Origin: Codonopsis lanceolata
Taxonomy: Eukaryota; Streptophyta; Magnoliopsida; Asterales; Campanulaceae
Direction: 5' to 3'
DNA length: 64,000 nt
Assembly (NCBI GenBank): GCA_013146195.2
Contig: CM028384.1
Coordinates: 72,267,990-72,331,989 of the forward strand
Each line of letters starts with the position of its first letter. Position 1 is the stretch's first letter. Both the position numbers and the translations under genes were made by a program. Below are positions 33,221 through 44,069 of this stretch, one piece after another. The notes under the pieces were generated by a model. It saw only the letters and a program-made list of their open reading frames with translations, searched no databases and was not told the origin of the DNA.

Positions 33221-33712
33221 GTGCTTGTTTGGTGGAGTGTTTTGGTCAAAACGCTGATAAAAAACGATATGTTTTCTTTTTAAAAGTGTTTCAATACAAC
33301 GTTTTAAAAAGACAAATGATATTACGAGCTAGAGCTTGTGATATTAATATGAGCTTTAGTGTTGGAGCCGTTGGATGATTAAGTTTGTGGTGATTTGAAA
33401 TGTCTACATCATTATTTAGAAAATATCATATTTGATCTAATGGTGTAAATTTTTTAGTAGATTTGATCTAACAACACTAACACTCAAACTTGTAGTAATA
33501 TCACAAGCTATAGCTCGTAATATCGTAGCTCTTTTAAAAATGTGGAGCGTTTTAAAACGCTCCAATTTGTAGCGTTTTAAAAATATGTTACGTTTACAAC
33601 CAATCTGTTTATGAAAAATTGCGTTTTGAAATAGTTTTCCAAACGTGTTTACAAAAATAAAACTGCATTTTGAAAAAAGCTGCGTTTTCAAAACGCTGCA
33701 CCAAACAAGACC
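33221..33712. mobile_element. Tourist-like MITE (AACGCTCC family), interrupted
   Basis: Ends GTGCTTGTTTGGTGGAG and CTGCACCAAACAAGACC (inverted repeats), flanked by TAA at 33,218-33,220 and 33,713-33,715, the 3-bp duplication of PIF/Harbinger-type elements. It contains internal hairpins such as GGAGCGTTTTAAAACGCTCC. Another MITE lies inside it at 33,318-33,524. Confidence 0.7.
33318..33524. mobile_element. 207-bp MITE nested in the Tourist-like MITE
   Basis: Ends GATATTACGAGCTAGAGCTT and its near-perfect complement AAGCTATAGCTCGTAATATC, about 29 bp with one mismatch. The target duplication is not evident. The nearly identical arms suggest it is young compared with its host. Confidence 0.7.
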
Positions 33713-34215
33713 TAAAATATTATAATGAACATAAAAATATATATTTAAAAGAAATAGTAACCTATAATGTATAAAAACTAAACATAAGTAATTTTTATAT
33801 GTACAATAATAATATATTTTTTATATCGGATCGAATCAGATTATTAACAGATTGAAACACCTAAATCCAAATCTGATTTTTAAGGTTTTGGATTATTGAA
33901 TTCAGATCAAAATCAAGTAATATAATAGAAAAATAAAATTCATATCCTAAAAATAACTTTGAATTCAGATTAAAATTCGATCAGTTAATAGGAGTAGTAA
34001 AAAAAGATGGTATGGATTCTCTTACCGACAATTATCTTCTGGATAGAGATTGCTGATTGGTCTGTGAAATTGTAGCCATTGATTGAATTGAAGGAAGCAA
34101 AGTGTATTATTAATGCAATACAGAGATGTAAAGAATCGGATAAGTTTTCATATCAGTAACATCATCACATTGATGAGTGTAAGTCGCGAATGAGCGAGCA
34201 AGAACAGAGAAGTGA

Positions 34216-34844
34216 CAGGGGTATCCTGGATTTTTTTCGAAATCAGACCGAACCAATTAAAATTAGATTGGATCAATATTTTAGTTTGGTTCTGAATCTG
34301 AATTTTTATAAAATTCGACATTTTGGTTGGTCCCAGTTCTCAAATTAAAAAAAAAATACGGAACCGGGTCGAATCGACCCAATATATTGTTTATTTATTT
34401 ATTTTATCATATATAAATATAATATTATTATATAAGTATATATATTAATTCCAAATACTATCTTTGTTCTACTTTTTAATTGATACTCTTTTATTATTTT
34501 GTTTCTATCAATTTGTTAAGTTATGAATTTATAAGATAGACATTTTTAATTGTTGAATATATTTTTATAGAAGGTTTTTTAATTTCTTATGAAGTTTCAG
34601 TCTTAAATTTTTTATTATGTATTTGTATTAAATAGTTAAAAGGTAAAAAAATCATAGTATTGGTCCGGTCGTGGTTCTCATACATCTTTGATTGGTTCTA
34701 GACCGGACCAATGTTTCGGTTCTCATACATATTGGGTTGGTTTCGGTTCTAAATTTTTTGAAAACCAGACAATTGGTCTGGTTCCGATTTTCTCTTTTTT
34801 TTTTTTTCCAAAAAACTGGACTGAACCGGACCAAGCTCACCCCT
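34216..34844. mobile_element. Non-autonomous hAT-like element, family A copy 2
   Basis: Aligns almost end to end with 469-1117: start CAGGGGTATCC, end AAGCTCACCCCT, with the same GGACCAATGTTTCGGTT and GGTTCTAGACCGGACC words. Candidate 8-bp duplication AGAAGTGA / AGAACCGA (6 of 8). No transposase; the minus-strand open frame here is only repeat sequence. Confidence 0.7.
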
Positions 34845-35844
34845 AGAACCGACTAGGACTTGGAGTCTAGGCCGATGAATGCTGTTGAAATTAATTAATG
34901 TAAAAACTTAGATAAGACAATATTATAAATATTTTTTGTAAAATGAATTATTCTTATAATTATCCGACCCATTGTGTATTGATGAATTGAGAAGTAATAC
35001 AAGTAATAAATATGATGGTCTTAAAGAAGACTTAATCATCACTTAAATAATTTAAGTTTGAAAAATTTTAGGAGTCCAAGGATACATAAGTATATTTAGA
35101 TTTTGGGTTAGAGTATCTCCATTAGTTTATTCTTAGGTGAGTCTCACTGTCACCTACATATTTTAAAAATATTTTTTTTTAAGAATTTATCTTCCCATTG
35201 GTTTTCATTTTTCCTCAATTTTTACATGGGTCTCACTACCAAATCATCCACTTTACTTAAACTATTTTTTTTATTTTTTTGTTTTTCAAATAAATAAATT
35301 AATTCGTATATTGTTTTATAAATAAATAAATAAATTTTTAATTTTAATGAATATATTGTAATTTTAAATATTATTTATAAATAAAATAATTTAATTAATT
35401 TATAATTTTAATTGTAATATTAAAGACCTTTTTAAAAAAACAATAGATTTTTTTTAAGTGAAAAGAAAAATTTGGTGCAACATGGTAACCAAAACGAAAA
35501 AAAATTTAAACCTTTTCTTCAACAAGCCAATAGCCAACGGTTTTTTTAAAAAAAACATAAATCAAGTGAATTAAGAAAGTGGCTCATGGGGACCCACACC
35601 TCCAAGCCCGTTCACTTATTTAGTTAGAGAGTGAGGTGCATACGCCAATTGCAAGGCAGCGGTGCGCCTCACTATCTTGACGTGCGGCTCTCTCTCTCTC
35701 TCTTATGGGGAAAATTCTTACTTAGAAAATTTTGGAAGAATTTTGGGTATAAGAATTTGGCTAAGAGAAGGTTTAACGAGGGTCATCAAAGTTTTTTCCC
35801 CAAATCTTCTCAAATAACTAAAGATCAATTATGAATCATATATA

Positions 35845-37226
35845 TGTAGATACCCCAATTTCGTAACTATATTATATGACATATCATAGAATATCAAGAC
35901 ATGTTAAAAGGACTAACGGATGTTAAGTTACAGGGTTTAAAATGCAAAAGAAAAGAAGAATACATAAATAGTGAATTACAGGGGGCCAAAGTGCCAAAAT
36001 GAAAAGAAAAAGGAAGGGTGCGCAGCCTACACCCATCCAGGGCGCCGCCCCCCCAAGGCCCATAGGCAACGCCCACAACCTCCAAATCACCGTAGCATTT
36101 GGCTTTTGGTGCAACTCCTTAAGCGTACGGTACAAGCTGTTGAAGCACAAAGCGATGATTCTTAATCGCGAAGGAAGCCCCGATGTCAGCCTATAAATAA
36201 AGGCCTTCGGCAGTGAAAAAAACACAGTTACACACAGTGAAGATAATTACACTACGCGGTTTGTGAAAACTCTCGAGAGAAAACGCCGATGTTATTTCCC
36301 TTCTAACCACGAAGTTCTGCCAAGCTGCCGAATCTCCCCCAAAACACTAAAACTCCCCGACCAAAGTGAACCCTACCTACCCAACTAGGTTTCCGCCCTA
36401 TTTCACCGATTCAAAAGAACCAAAAAGAGCAGTTGCCCTGCCCGAATCCAGACGTCAAATCCAGCTGAAGCAAGCAGTTGATTTGCCCGATTTCAGACGC
36501 AAAACAAGTAAACAAAGCAAGCAGTTGTGCCGCCCGGATACAGAGGCAAAAACAATAAAAAAAGGAGCAGTCACGCTGCCCGAAATCCAGCAAAAAAAAA
36601 ACAAAAAGACTCCCTCTCCCTGAAGAATAGAGCGAGCGCACCCTAAAGCCTATCAGAAAGAAGTTTGGTACGAGATAAAACCCCCATGCTTCAAGAGATA
36701 TGTATTTTAAAAAATTTATTTCTTTTATCTTCGAAAAGTGTTATTTAAAATAGTAATATATCACGAATTAAACAGTTATGCTGCCCAAAATTCTATAACA
36801 AATAGTACCAAAATAAGCCGTTATTATAGCAAAATTTTTATAAAGTGTATTTGTAACTCTAAAATGAGGCTGCTATAAGTTTGTATTTATTTCATTATAT
36901 ATATAGTGAGCATATTTATTTAAATTGTATTTATTTAAATTGTTAATTTTATAAAAAAACATATTTAACCAAAAAAACCTATTTTGAGATCGAAAGGGCG
37001 AGTTGAGTGCCTAACCCCTTCCAAACTCGTAACTTAGCCTCTGAACCCTTTTTTACAAATCTGGTGTTTTTGGTTTTTCTTTGTTTCTCCTTAAAATAAA
37101 GATGACGACTTTGTTATACACATTTTGAGTCCACAATTGAGGTCGGACGTATTCCACTTATTTGAAAGGTTTTGAAACCACCGTTTCTCAGTTGCGGGAG
37201 AGAGGTCGAAAAACGGGGCACTCACA
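35845..37226 (+). mobile_element. Solo LTR of a Gypsy-type (Tat/Ogre-like) element
   Basis: Starts TGTAGATACCCCAATTTCG and ends CGGGGCACTCACA, about 1.38 kb. Flanks ATATA / ATATG give a 4 of 5 target duplication. TATA box CCTATAAATAAAGG at about 36,190. The 3' part (GAGTTGAGTGCCTAACCCCT, CTCGTAACTTAGCC, TTGAAACCACCG) is typical of Tat/Ogre LTR ends as I remember them. No primer-binding site or internal domain follows. ORFs on it are non-coding. Confidence 0.7.
36422..36605. repeat. Short tandem array inside the solo LTR
   Basis: Four diverged units of about 45-55 bp built on AGCAGTTG...TGCCCGAATCCAGACG (near 36,427, 36,473, 36,530 and 36,581), lying after the likely transcription start, in the R/U5 leader. 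Confidence 0.65.
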
Positions 37227-37728
37227 ATATGATTTAGCCCGTTGAAGTTGTAAGACACTCCATATTTTTTGGAAAAAGCGGCCACTCATCTTCACTACCA
37301 GAAGTACGTTCTTTCTCTCTCTCTTCAAATGGGTGGGGCCTTTAATATTTTCTTTTTCTTTGATTTTGACCTTTTTGCTATTAAAAAATATTTTTTTAAG
37401 AAATACATATTTTTATCTATAAATAGAGATTTAGTTTGACTCATTTGGACACCAAAATATTTTTTTCAAAATTTGAAGTTATTCGAGATAAAGATAGTAG
37501 GTGGTATGATAGATTATTGAGGTTTGTACGAAGCTGTTGTATGAGTTTTTTGTTTGGGTAGCTTATGTGTATCATATGAATTTTTACATTCATTTTTAAC
37601 GAGTTGGATAGTATATGAGGATCTAATTAGATCTATTGTTGTACATGCTCTAAGAATTCTCTCAAATGGTTGGGTGATTCTTACCCAATTAAGAATTTGG
37701 TAAGAATCTCTCATTGGAGATGCTCTTA

Positions 37729-38093
37729 ATATCACTTTTGATACCTTTAAGTTAACTTGTTTTTTTTACTTTTGGTACCTTTTATACTGGATTAATCAAA
37801 TTTCATCATAATTTTTTTTAATTGTCGTCAAATTAAATACTTTCCGTCAAATTTCTGTCAAAAGTTAATGGCCAACGTGTTGCTAACGTCTAATTTTTAT
37901 TAGATTACATACGTTACGTTTTTAATTGTCACTACATATCTTCAGTCGTTAGTTTTTGATAGAAATTTGACGAAAGATATATAATCTGATGATAATTGAA
38001 AATTTTTATGATGAAATTCGATGAAGTTAGTATAAAGGGTACCAAAAGTAAAAAGCAAGTAAAGTTAGGGTACTAAAAGTGATATTTTTATTA
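37729..38093. mobile_element. Fold-back or MULE-like element with ~100-bp inverted repeats
   Basis: Left arm AATATCACTTTTGATACC...ACTTTTGGTACCTTTTATAC, right arm GTATAAAGGGTACCAAAAGT...GTACTAAAAGTGATATT. It abuts the Harbinger-like element at 37,725. A direct target duplication is not clear. Confidence 0.6.
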
Positions 38094-38196
38094 TAATTGT
38101 ACAAATATTTAAACATATTAAGCATAATTACAACACATGTGAAAGGTAAAATTGAAAAAAATAATTTGTAAACATAACTTTTGAAAGTGAAATATA

Positions 38197-38469
38197 TTCC
38201 ATCTGTCATAAAATAAATGATGTTTAGAGAAAAAAAATTGTTCAAAATAAATGATGTTACAGGAGTTGAAAAAAGATTTGTCTACATTTTGAAAAAAATA
38301 TCTTGTTAATTACTCTCTAATTAAATATTGTATTGAGAGAAAAAGTAAAATTAATTTTGCAACTTATCAATAATAATTACACTTAAATAAAATTGAATTA
38401 ATTTTTTTTACAAACTTTTTAAATATGTACTTAAATTTTATAATATAATTTATTTTGAAACGGAAGTAA
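38197..38469. mobile_element. Stowaway-like MITE, second family
   Basis: Left TTCCATCTGTCATAAAATAA, right TTATTTTGAAACGGAAGTAA, TA on both sides (38,195-38,196 and 38,470-38,471). 273 bp, AT-rich. Confidence 0.65.
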
Positions 38470-38846
38470 TATCAAGATTAAATAATAGCTTATCGCTTGG
38501 AATGAAGGGAGTGATTTTTTGTTGTTTTGTAGACCACCCACTTGTTCACAAATTCCAATTTTAATTAAAAAAAATTGAAATAAAATGTACTATTAAGGGT
38601 ACTTAATGAGACACATGTTAAATTTTATTTTCACTAAAAGTAAATAACATGTTGTTATTTAAAAAAAAACGATGTGACATGGAAGTGATGGAACACCTCA
38701 GAGGATTCCAAATCTTCAATATCACGTTATTATATAGGTAATTAGTGATTAGGCAGCCAGGCAGGAATGACTTGACTACGAGGGTAGTAAGACAAAAGGC
38801 ACGGAACTACCGAAATAGTGTTGCTTTTGCTTGTGGGTATGATTTA

Positions 38847-39031
38847 CTTCCTTTCTTCGGGATAAAGAGTCTATTTTATCAAAAATATTTTATTATTTTT
38901 AGATGTTTTATTTAAATAGTTTATTTTTAAAAACTAACTTATTAATTTATTACTAATTGATTATTAAAAACATAATTTTTTAAAAAAAATTTGAAATTTA
39001 AATAAAAACTCTTTACCCAGAATAGAGATAG
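38847..39031. mobile_element. Stowaway-like MITE, third family
   Basis: Left CTTCCTTTCTTCGGGATAAA, right CTTTACCCAGAATAGAGATAG, flanked by TA. About 185 bp. A similar right end is seen near 53,830. Confidence 0.6.
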
Positions 39032-39123
39032 TATTAAGAACAAATACTTGAATTAGGCTGCCTAAATCACTGAGTAACTTGACTAATTCCTCTGGCTGCT
39101 CCTCCTCAAGAACCCCCTAATAT

Positions 39124-39353
39124 TGATGGACTTCTTATTTTTACTATCCACAAAACAACATTCAATTTGGTAGATATTTAAATATTGTCCTTTGCTGGCT
39201 GCAACTAATGCTTTTTTTTAAAAAAAATCATTTATTACATCCATGCTAAAATAAATCTCATTTTAACACCAATAAATATCGTAATATGATTTCAAGAAAT
39301 ATTAATCATGTTTTGTCAAAATTATCCTGATTTTATGCGCTAAAATTAAATAT
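39124..39353 (+). repeat. 230-bp direct repeat, left copy
   Basis: Begins GATGGACTTCTTATTTTTAC and ends GCTAAAATTAAAT. It matches 45,497-45,725 with about 90% identity by eye, same orientation. The Harbinger cluster lies between the two copies. Confidence 0.85.
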
Positions 39354-39355
39354 TA

Positions 39356-40440
39356 TTAGACTACCCACAACGGTGACCTCCGTTGTGGGTTGTAGAATAG
39401 GATAAACCAATTTTTTTTTTTTTAAAAGAGAGAAAGTCGTGGTAAAGGAGCAACTTAGGGTGGCTAGCCAACCCAAGGTTGGGTCACCAAAATTGTACTC
39501 ATTTTGTACACATGTCACCCTTTCATTGGGTGACATGTGTTTATGTAAATATATATATTTAAAACTAGTATATTTTATATAATTATATAAAATAATAAAA
39601 TAAAAATATATCAAAATACATAAAAAAAATTTATCTATAAATAGAGCCTAATATTGATACAATTTTACCAACAACCTACAACTTTCTTTTTCTCTACATA
39701 TTCTCTATCTCACTTCTATTTCTTCATTTTAAGTGATGGATCCAAATCACCCTAACTATCATCAGGGTTCCGAAAATTATCCAAACTTTGCATCTTACTT
39801 CCACACACAAAATTTTTCAAACTCAGAAGGTGAACAAAATTCTCAATATTATCAAAGTTCTCAATTTTCTCCAAACCTCACTCAAAAGTCAAAATCCTAC
39901 CTCTGAATAACTTCCCACCAGAGAAAATGTCTCTCACAATTTGTTTGGGAATGTTCAACACCCAAACCAAAATCAGAAATGAGCAAAGAATGTAAGTTGG
40001 TCTGTGAAAGAAGATGTAACTCTTATGTCAGCTTGTATCATCATGCATAATATGATTGTAGAGGATGAACAAGACACATATTAAAACTATTATGATCCCA
40101 CAGAATTTTTGATGGATGTAACTTCAGAAGGAGAGGCCGAACTTCCTCAATACTCTATTGCACACATTGCAAGTTTGTCGACTTATATGGTTAATAGAGA
40201 TCAACTTCGCAACAGAGAGGCTCATAGCGCTCTTCAGAATGATTTGATTGAGCATATATGGGAGAAATTCGACATTAATAATTCAATATGTAATTTGCAT
40301 ATTATGTATGCGTAATTTAAAATTCAAGTGTTGTATTTGTAACTTTTCTACAACTTCTTAACTGGGTCCCACTGCCACCTACACATTTTTCTCTTCTTAC
40401 CAACTTAAGAATATATATTCCCATTGTATACTATTCTTAA
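39356..40440 (+). mobile_element. PIF/Harbinger internal-deletion derivative
   Basis: Plus-strand order: hairpin-rich end (39,363-39,540), leader with TATA (CTATAAATAG, 39,633), the N-terminus of the Myb-like ORF1 (MDPNHPNYHQGSENYPNF, from 39,736), then directly the C-terminus of the transposase (SACIIMHNMIVEDEQDTY; MVNRDQLRNREAHSALQNDL; IEHIWEKF, to 40,315). The middle of both genes is missing, as in classical deletion derivatives. The right border is not resolved. Confidence 0.7.
39736..40315 (+). pseudogene. ORF1 N-terminus joined to transposase C-terminus
   Basis: The first ~55 codons (Asn/Pro/Gln-rich, ending KSYL-stop) correspond to the N-terminal tail of the Harbinger ORF1. From 40,024 on, MSACIIMHNMIVE corresponds to the end of the DDE domain (compare MLTCIILHNMIVE at 41,000 on the minus strand), and the last residues are the usual transposase C-terminus. 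Not functional: both domains are incomplete. Confidence 0.75.
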
Positions 40441-40774
40441 CACATTCTTAACTAGGTCACACTGCCACCTCATTAACTTTATACTTCATTCTTATTTTTA
40501 TACTTATCAACAAATAAATTTAAAACACGTTATTTAATATATTTCATATTTAAATATTTCGTATAAATAATTAAGACATAAATTAATTTAAAAATAATAA
40601 TTACATTATTATTTTTAAATTTTATAATTTATAATTTAATAAATAAATTATCTATAAAACATATATTATACATAACTCGTTCAATAACATAAATAAAAAA
40701 TTACATAAAACATAAATACTTAAAAATTACATCAAAACAATTCAATAATTAGAATTACATAAAAACGTCCATAA

Positions 40775-42098
40775 TTAAACTTTATCACTAGTTGTAATCG
40801 TAACAACGCCATATATGCTCAACCAAGTTGGATCGAAGAGCATAATGGTGCTTCTATCACGTACCTCTGAATTTCGTTGCATATATTCTTGAAATGCGTG
40901 TGTTGACCCATGGTTCACTTGTGGAGAGTCATAAATGACATCATCAGCCCAGTCCGTAACGTGATCACCCTCGACCTCCACAATCATGTTGTGTAGAATA
41001 ATACATGTGAGCATTATTTCTTTCAATTATCTCTATACCAAAACCGCTAGGACCTTTAATAATTGCTCATCTTGATTGGAGCACTCCGAATGCTCGTTCG
41101 ACATCTTTTCTTGCAGCCTCTTGCATCTCTTTGAATTTCTTTCGCTTAGCATCCGACGGGCATGAAAAACTTTTCACAAAAGTAGCCCAATCCGGATAAA
41201 TTCCATCTGTTAGGTAGTATCCTTTTGTAAACTGTGTGCCATTCACTTCGAAATTGCACGGCGGTGCATTTCCTTTGACTACGTTATTGAATAAAGGTGA
41301 TTCATATAGCACATTGAGATCGTTACGAGAACCCGCGACCCCAAAAAATGCATGCCATATCCATAAATCCGCAGACGCAACTGCTTCGAGCACAATTGTT
41401 GGCTTTCCATGACCTCTGGCATATTGAACTTGCCAAGCGACTGGACAATTTTTCCATTCTCAGTGCATACAATCAAGACTTCCTAACATACCTAGAAATC
41501 TGTGTCTTTGCTCGTGCATTTGAAGCAGACGTTGTGTATCATTAGCATTTGACCTTTTCAAGTATTGACCTCCGAACAATTCAATAATACATCGACAGAA
41601 GTTGAACATGCATTCGATAGCGGTTGTTTCTGCTAATCGGAGGTACTCGTCGAGTTGATCGGCCTGAACTCCATAAGCCAATTGACGGATAGCTGCTGTG
41701 CATTTTTGAAGTGGTGAGAGACCTACTTTTCCGTATGAATCATGCCTCTGTCGAAAATAACTTGAATGATTCTCCAATGCATTAACTATCTGAATGAATA
41801 AGTTTCTATGCATTCGGAAGCGTCGCCGAAATATATCATCGAGATACAATGGTTGAGATGAAAAGTAGTCATTGACAAGTTGAGTATTTCCCGTTACACG
41901 ATTTCGATTTATATATCTCCTCTTTTTCCTTTGACAACGCCTCTTGATGTTGGCTCTCTCAATTTCAATCATCTGTTGTTGTAATTCAATCATCTGTAAA
42001 ACAATTTTTTCACCTTCAGACATGTTGGATTCATCGTTTGATTCTTCGATATGACTGCTTGTGTTAGAGCTATTGGTAGAAGAAGAAGAAGAAGACAT
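40775..42098 (-). pseudogene. PIF/Harbinger transposase (DDE), decayed
   Basis: From MSSSSSSTNSSNTSSH at 42,098 to TSDKV at 40,775, about 440 codons, the expected size. The N-terminal part has FRMHRNLFIQIVNALENHSS and KCTAAIRQLAYGVQADQLDE. Catalytic residues are visible: D in LGSLDCMH, D in GYYLTDGIYPDWATF, E in DVERAFGVLQSR. Two TGA codons replace expected Trp codons (CMH*EWKNCP at 41,460; QSR*AIIKGP at 41,067), and a one-base loss near 41,026 shifts the frame before KEIMLTCIILHNMIVE. The enzyme would cut and paste Harbinger elements together with ORF1, encoded upstream. It resembles the DDE_Tnp_4 family. Confidence 0.85.
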
Positions 42099-42544
42099 CT
42101 TTAGTTGTAAAATGGAAGAGAGAATGAAGAACTTGTGAAGTAATGAAGAAAGTTGAAGTGTTATTTTTATAGGGGAGAAAGAAAGGATTAAAACATCCAC
42201 CTACCCTCCCACCCACCCACATAAAAGTAGCCACCCCCCTAAAAAAAAAAAAAATCAATTGTTTCACTTTCAGACATGTTCAAAGTTATATTAAAAAATG
42301 TTATAAAAACATTCTAATATTGAAAGTTACATGCAAAAAATTAATAATAAAATTTACATAAAAACATTATAATATTGAAAGTTACATGCAAACAATTAAT
42401 AATTAAACTTACATAAAAACATTCTAATATTAAAAGTTACATTAAAAAAAAACTTACATAAAAACATTTTAATATTAAAAGTAAACTTACATTAAACTAC
42501 GAACACTAATATTCATACCCTTTCTTCCTCAACTGCACCTTTAC

Positions 42545-43807
42545 TTATTCATATCTGGGTTCATACAAGGCAAACTGTGCCGGACTCATGTGGGAGGTAT
42601 CTTGAGTAAGAAAAGCAATGTCTTTCACGAGTCTTTCACGCTCCTTTCTTTCTTCTTTTGATTGTTTAGCTTCAGCTTCAATTTTTTTAATTTCAAATTC
42701 TTGTTTTTTTATTTCCGAGTATTTATCTATCGACAACACCATCCCAGAAGAAAGCGTATGTATCCCATCTACATCTGAAGATGTTTCGGCTTTTCCTTTA
42801 GCTTTAGCTTTTCTCTTTGCCGCCTTTTGTCCAATCGGACGACTACGTAAATTGATTTCTTCCACATTTTCAACATCCACACTAGTCTTAGAATGATCGC
42901 CCTCGGATTCAGACATCTTCGATTTTTTATTGGTGTGAAACATATCTGTTTGTGGAGAAAATAATACAGAAGAATTTTTTAACACATCCCAAACATGTTC
43001 AAAATGAAAGTGCTGACCTTTTTCTTGATGATATAGATCCCTTACATTTTTCATTAAAATATCATCACTCCAACCACTGTTTTTAGCATTGAAAAGTCTA
43101 TTATAGATTTCGTTGAAGCTTCTCACTGATAGAGCAATTCTAGTTGACCAACGTGGTAGCAACTTCGCAATATCTCTCGGTATCGATTTACTTGGGCGTT
43201 GTTCGTTGTAATAATCAACTATACGCTTCCAATATTGCGCATTCTTTTGATTATTACCAACTAATGGACATTGGCCAATAGTCTGCACAGCTTCCATAAG
43301 CGCAAGATCTTCATCTTTGGTCCATCTTGCACGTGTAGACTTGTGTTTACTCGGTACTGATTCTAATTCCGGTTCCGGTTTGGCATCAAAATCAATTGTT
43401 TCTAAGTTGATTTGCGTCTCAGGAACCGATGATGGCATTCCCGACAAATTATCGGACGAAGTTGCATCTACACTTGTTCGACGTTAGTCATTCGAATGTA
43501 TATAAAATGGAGAAAATGCACGAGCTGGACCTTGCGGCATGAAAAATTGGTTTCCCGTAGGTTGCCAATAATTCGGAGGAAATGAAACGTTACTAGGTGG
43601 GAAATTTGGAAAATTTTGCAGTATGTAGAAATTTGGATAATTGAGAACATTTGGATTGTTAGAAAAATTAGGCGGGTATTGAGGAGTAGATGAAAATTGG
43701 GAATTTTGAATATTCTCAGGAATATGAGTGTTTTGAGTATTTTGATGTTCTTCAAAATCTGAAAAATTCAGTAAATTTTGAAAAAAAATATTATTTCTTG
43801 GATCCAT
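42545..43807 (-). pseudogene. PIF/Harbinger ORF1, Myb/SANT-like DNA-binding protein
   Basis: Starts MDPRNNIFFQNLLNFSDFEE at 43,807. After a low-complexity Asn/Pro tail, one TAA near 43,486 interrupts it (SND*RRTSVDA; the duplicate reads SNDSRRTNVDA). Then 300 codons are open. They hold RARWTKDEDLALMEAVQTIG, the trihelix/SANT-like domain, WSTRIALSVRSFNEIYNRL, KNSGWSDDILMKN, a basic stretch KAAKRKAKAKGK, and a coiled C-terminus (KKQEFEIKKIEAEAKQSKEE) of the NAM-associated type. ORF1 helps the transposase bind the ends. A single nonsense change makes it almost intact; database hits to 'glutathione S-transferase T3-like' proteins usually mean this ORF. Confidence 0.8.
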
Positions 43808-44069
43808 TTCGAAAGATAAGTATGTAAAGAAAGTGATTTTTTTAGAAGAGATGATGAAGAAATAGAAAAGAGAATAATGTGGAGTAAATATGAAATGTTG
43901 AAGTGGTATATATAGAGGAAGAAAAAAAGAATTAAAAAAAAGTTAAAAAAAACCCAAAACAGCCCCCCCCAAACACTCTCCACACACGCCCCCACACCGG
44001 CCCCCCCCCCACACACACACACCCCTCTTTTGTGAAAGGCGGCCCCCCTTCCCCCAATACACCTCCCAA
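42779..44069 (-). repeat. Harbinger 1.3-kb internal tandem duplication, copy A
   Basis: The segment from AAGATGTTTCGG in ORF1 to CCCAATACACCTCCC in the 5' flank. It is repeated next to itself at 44,070-45,370 (offset 1,292 to 1,305 bp). Confidence 0.85.

Larger units (their letters stand above)
32960..33990. mobile_element. Possible hAT-like element with GGATCGGATC subterminal repeats
   Basis: Both sides of the Tourist-like MITE carry scattered GGATTGGATCGGATC / GATCGAATCAGATT type words in opposite orientation (32,970-33,110 and 33,825-33,985), as in the subterminal regions of hAT MITEs. The borders are not resolved. Confidence 0.3.
35111..37725. mobile_element. Harbinger/Tourist-like element, split by a solo LTR
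   Basis: Ends GAGTATCTCCATTAG and CTCATTGGAGATGCTC are inverted repeats flanked by TTA at 35,108-35,110 and 37,726-37,728. Without the LTR at 35,845-37,226 it would be about 1.2 kb. Its left arm (TTCTTAGGTGAGTCTCACTG...) resembles terminal regions of the Harbinger elements at 40.3-40.5 kb. It has no transposase. Confidence 0.55.

Noticed and set aside
36062..36225. Host gene suggested by GC-rich segment and TATA box
   Set aside because: The segment belongs to a Gypsy-type LTR with TG...CA borders; TATA and GC content are those of its U3/R.
41348..41545. Plus-strand open frame across the Harbinger transposase
   Set aside because: Antisense of the DDE domain, which has clear family motifs on the minus strand.
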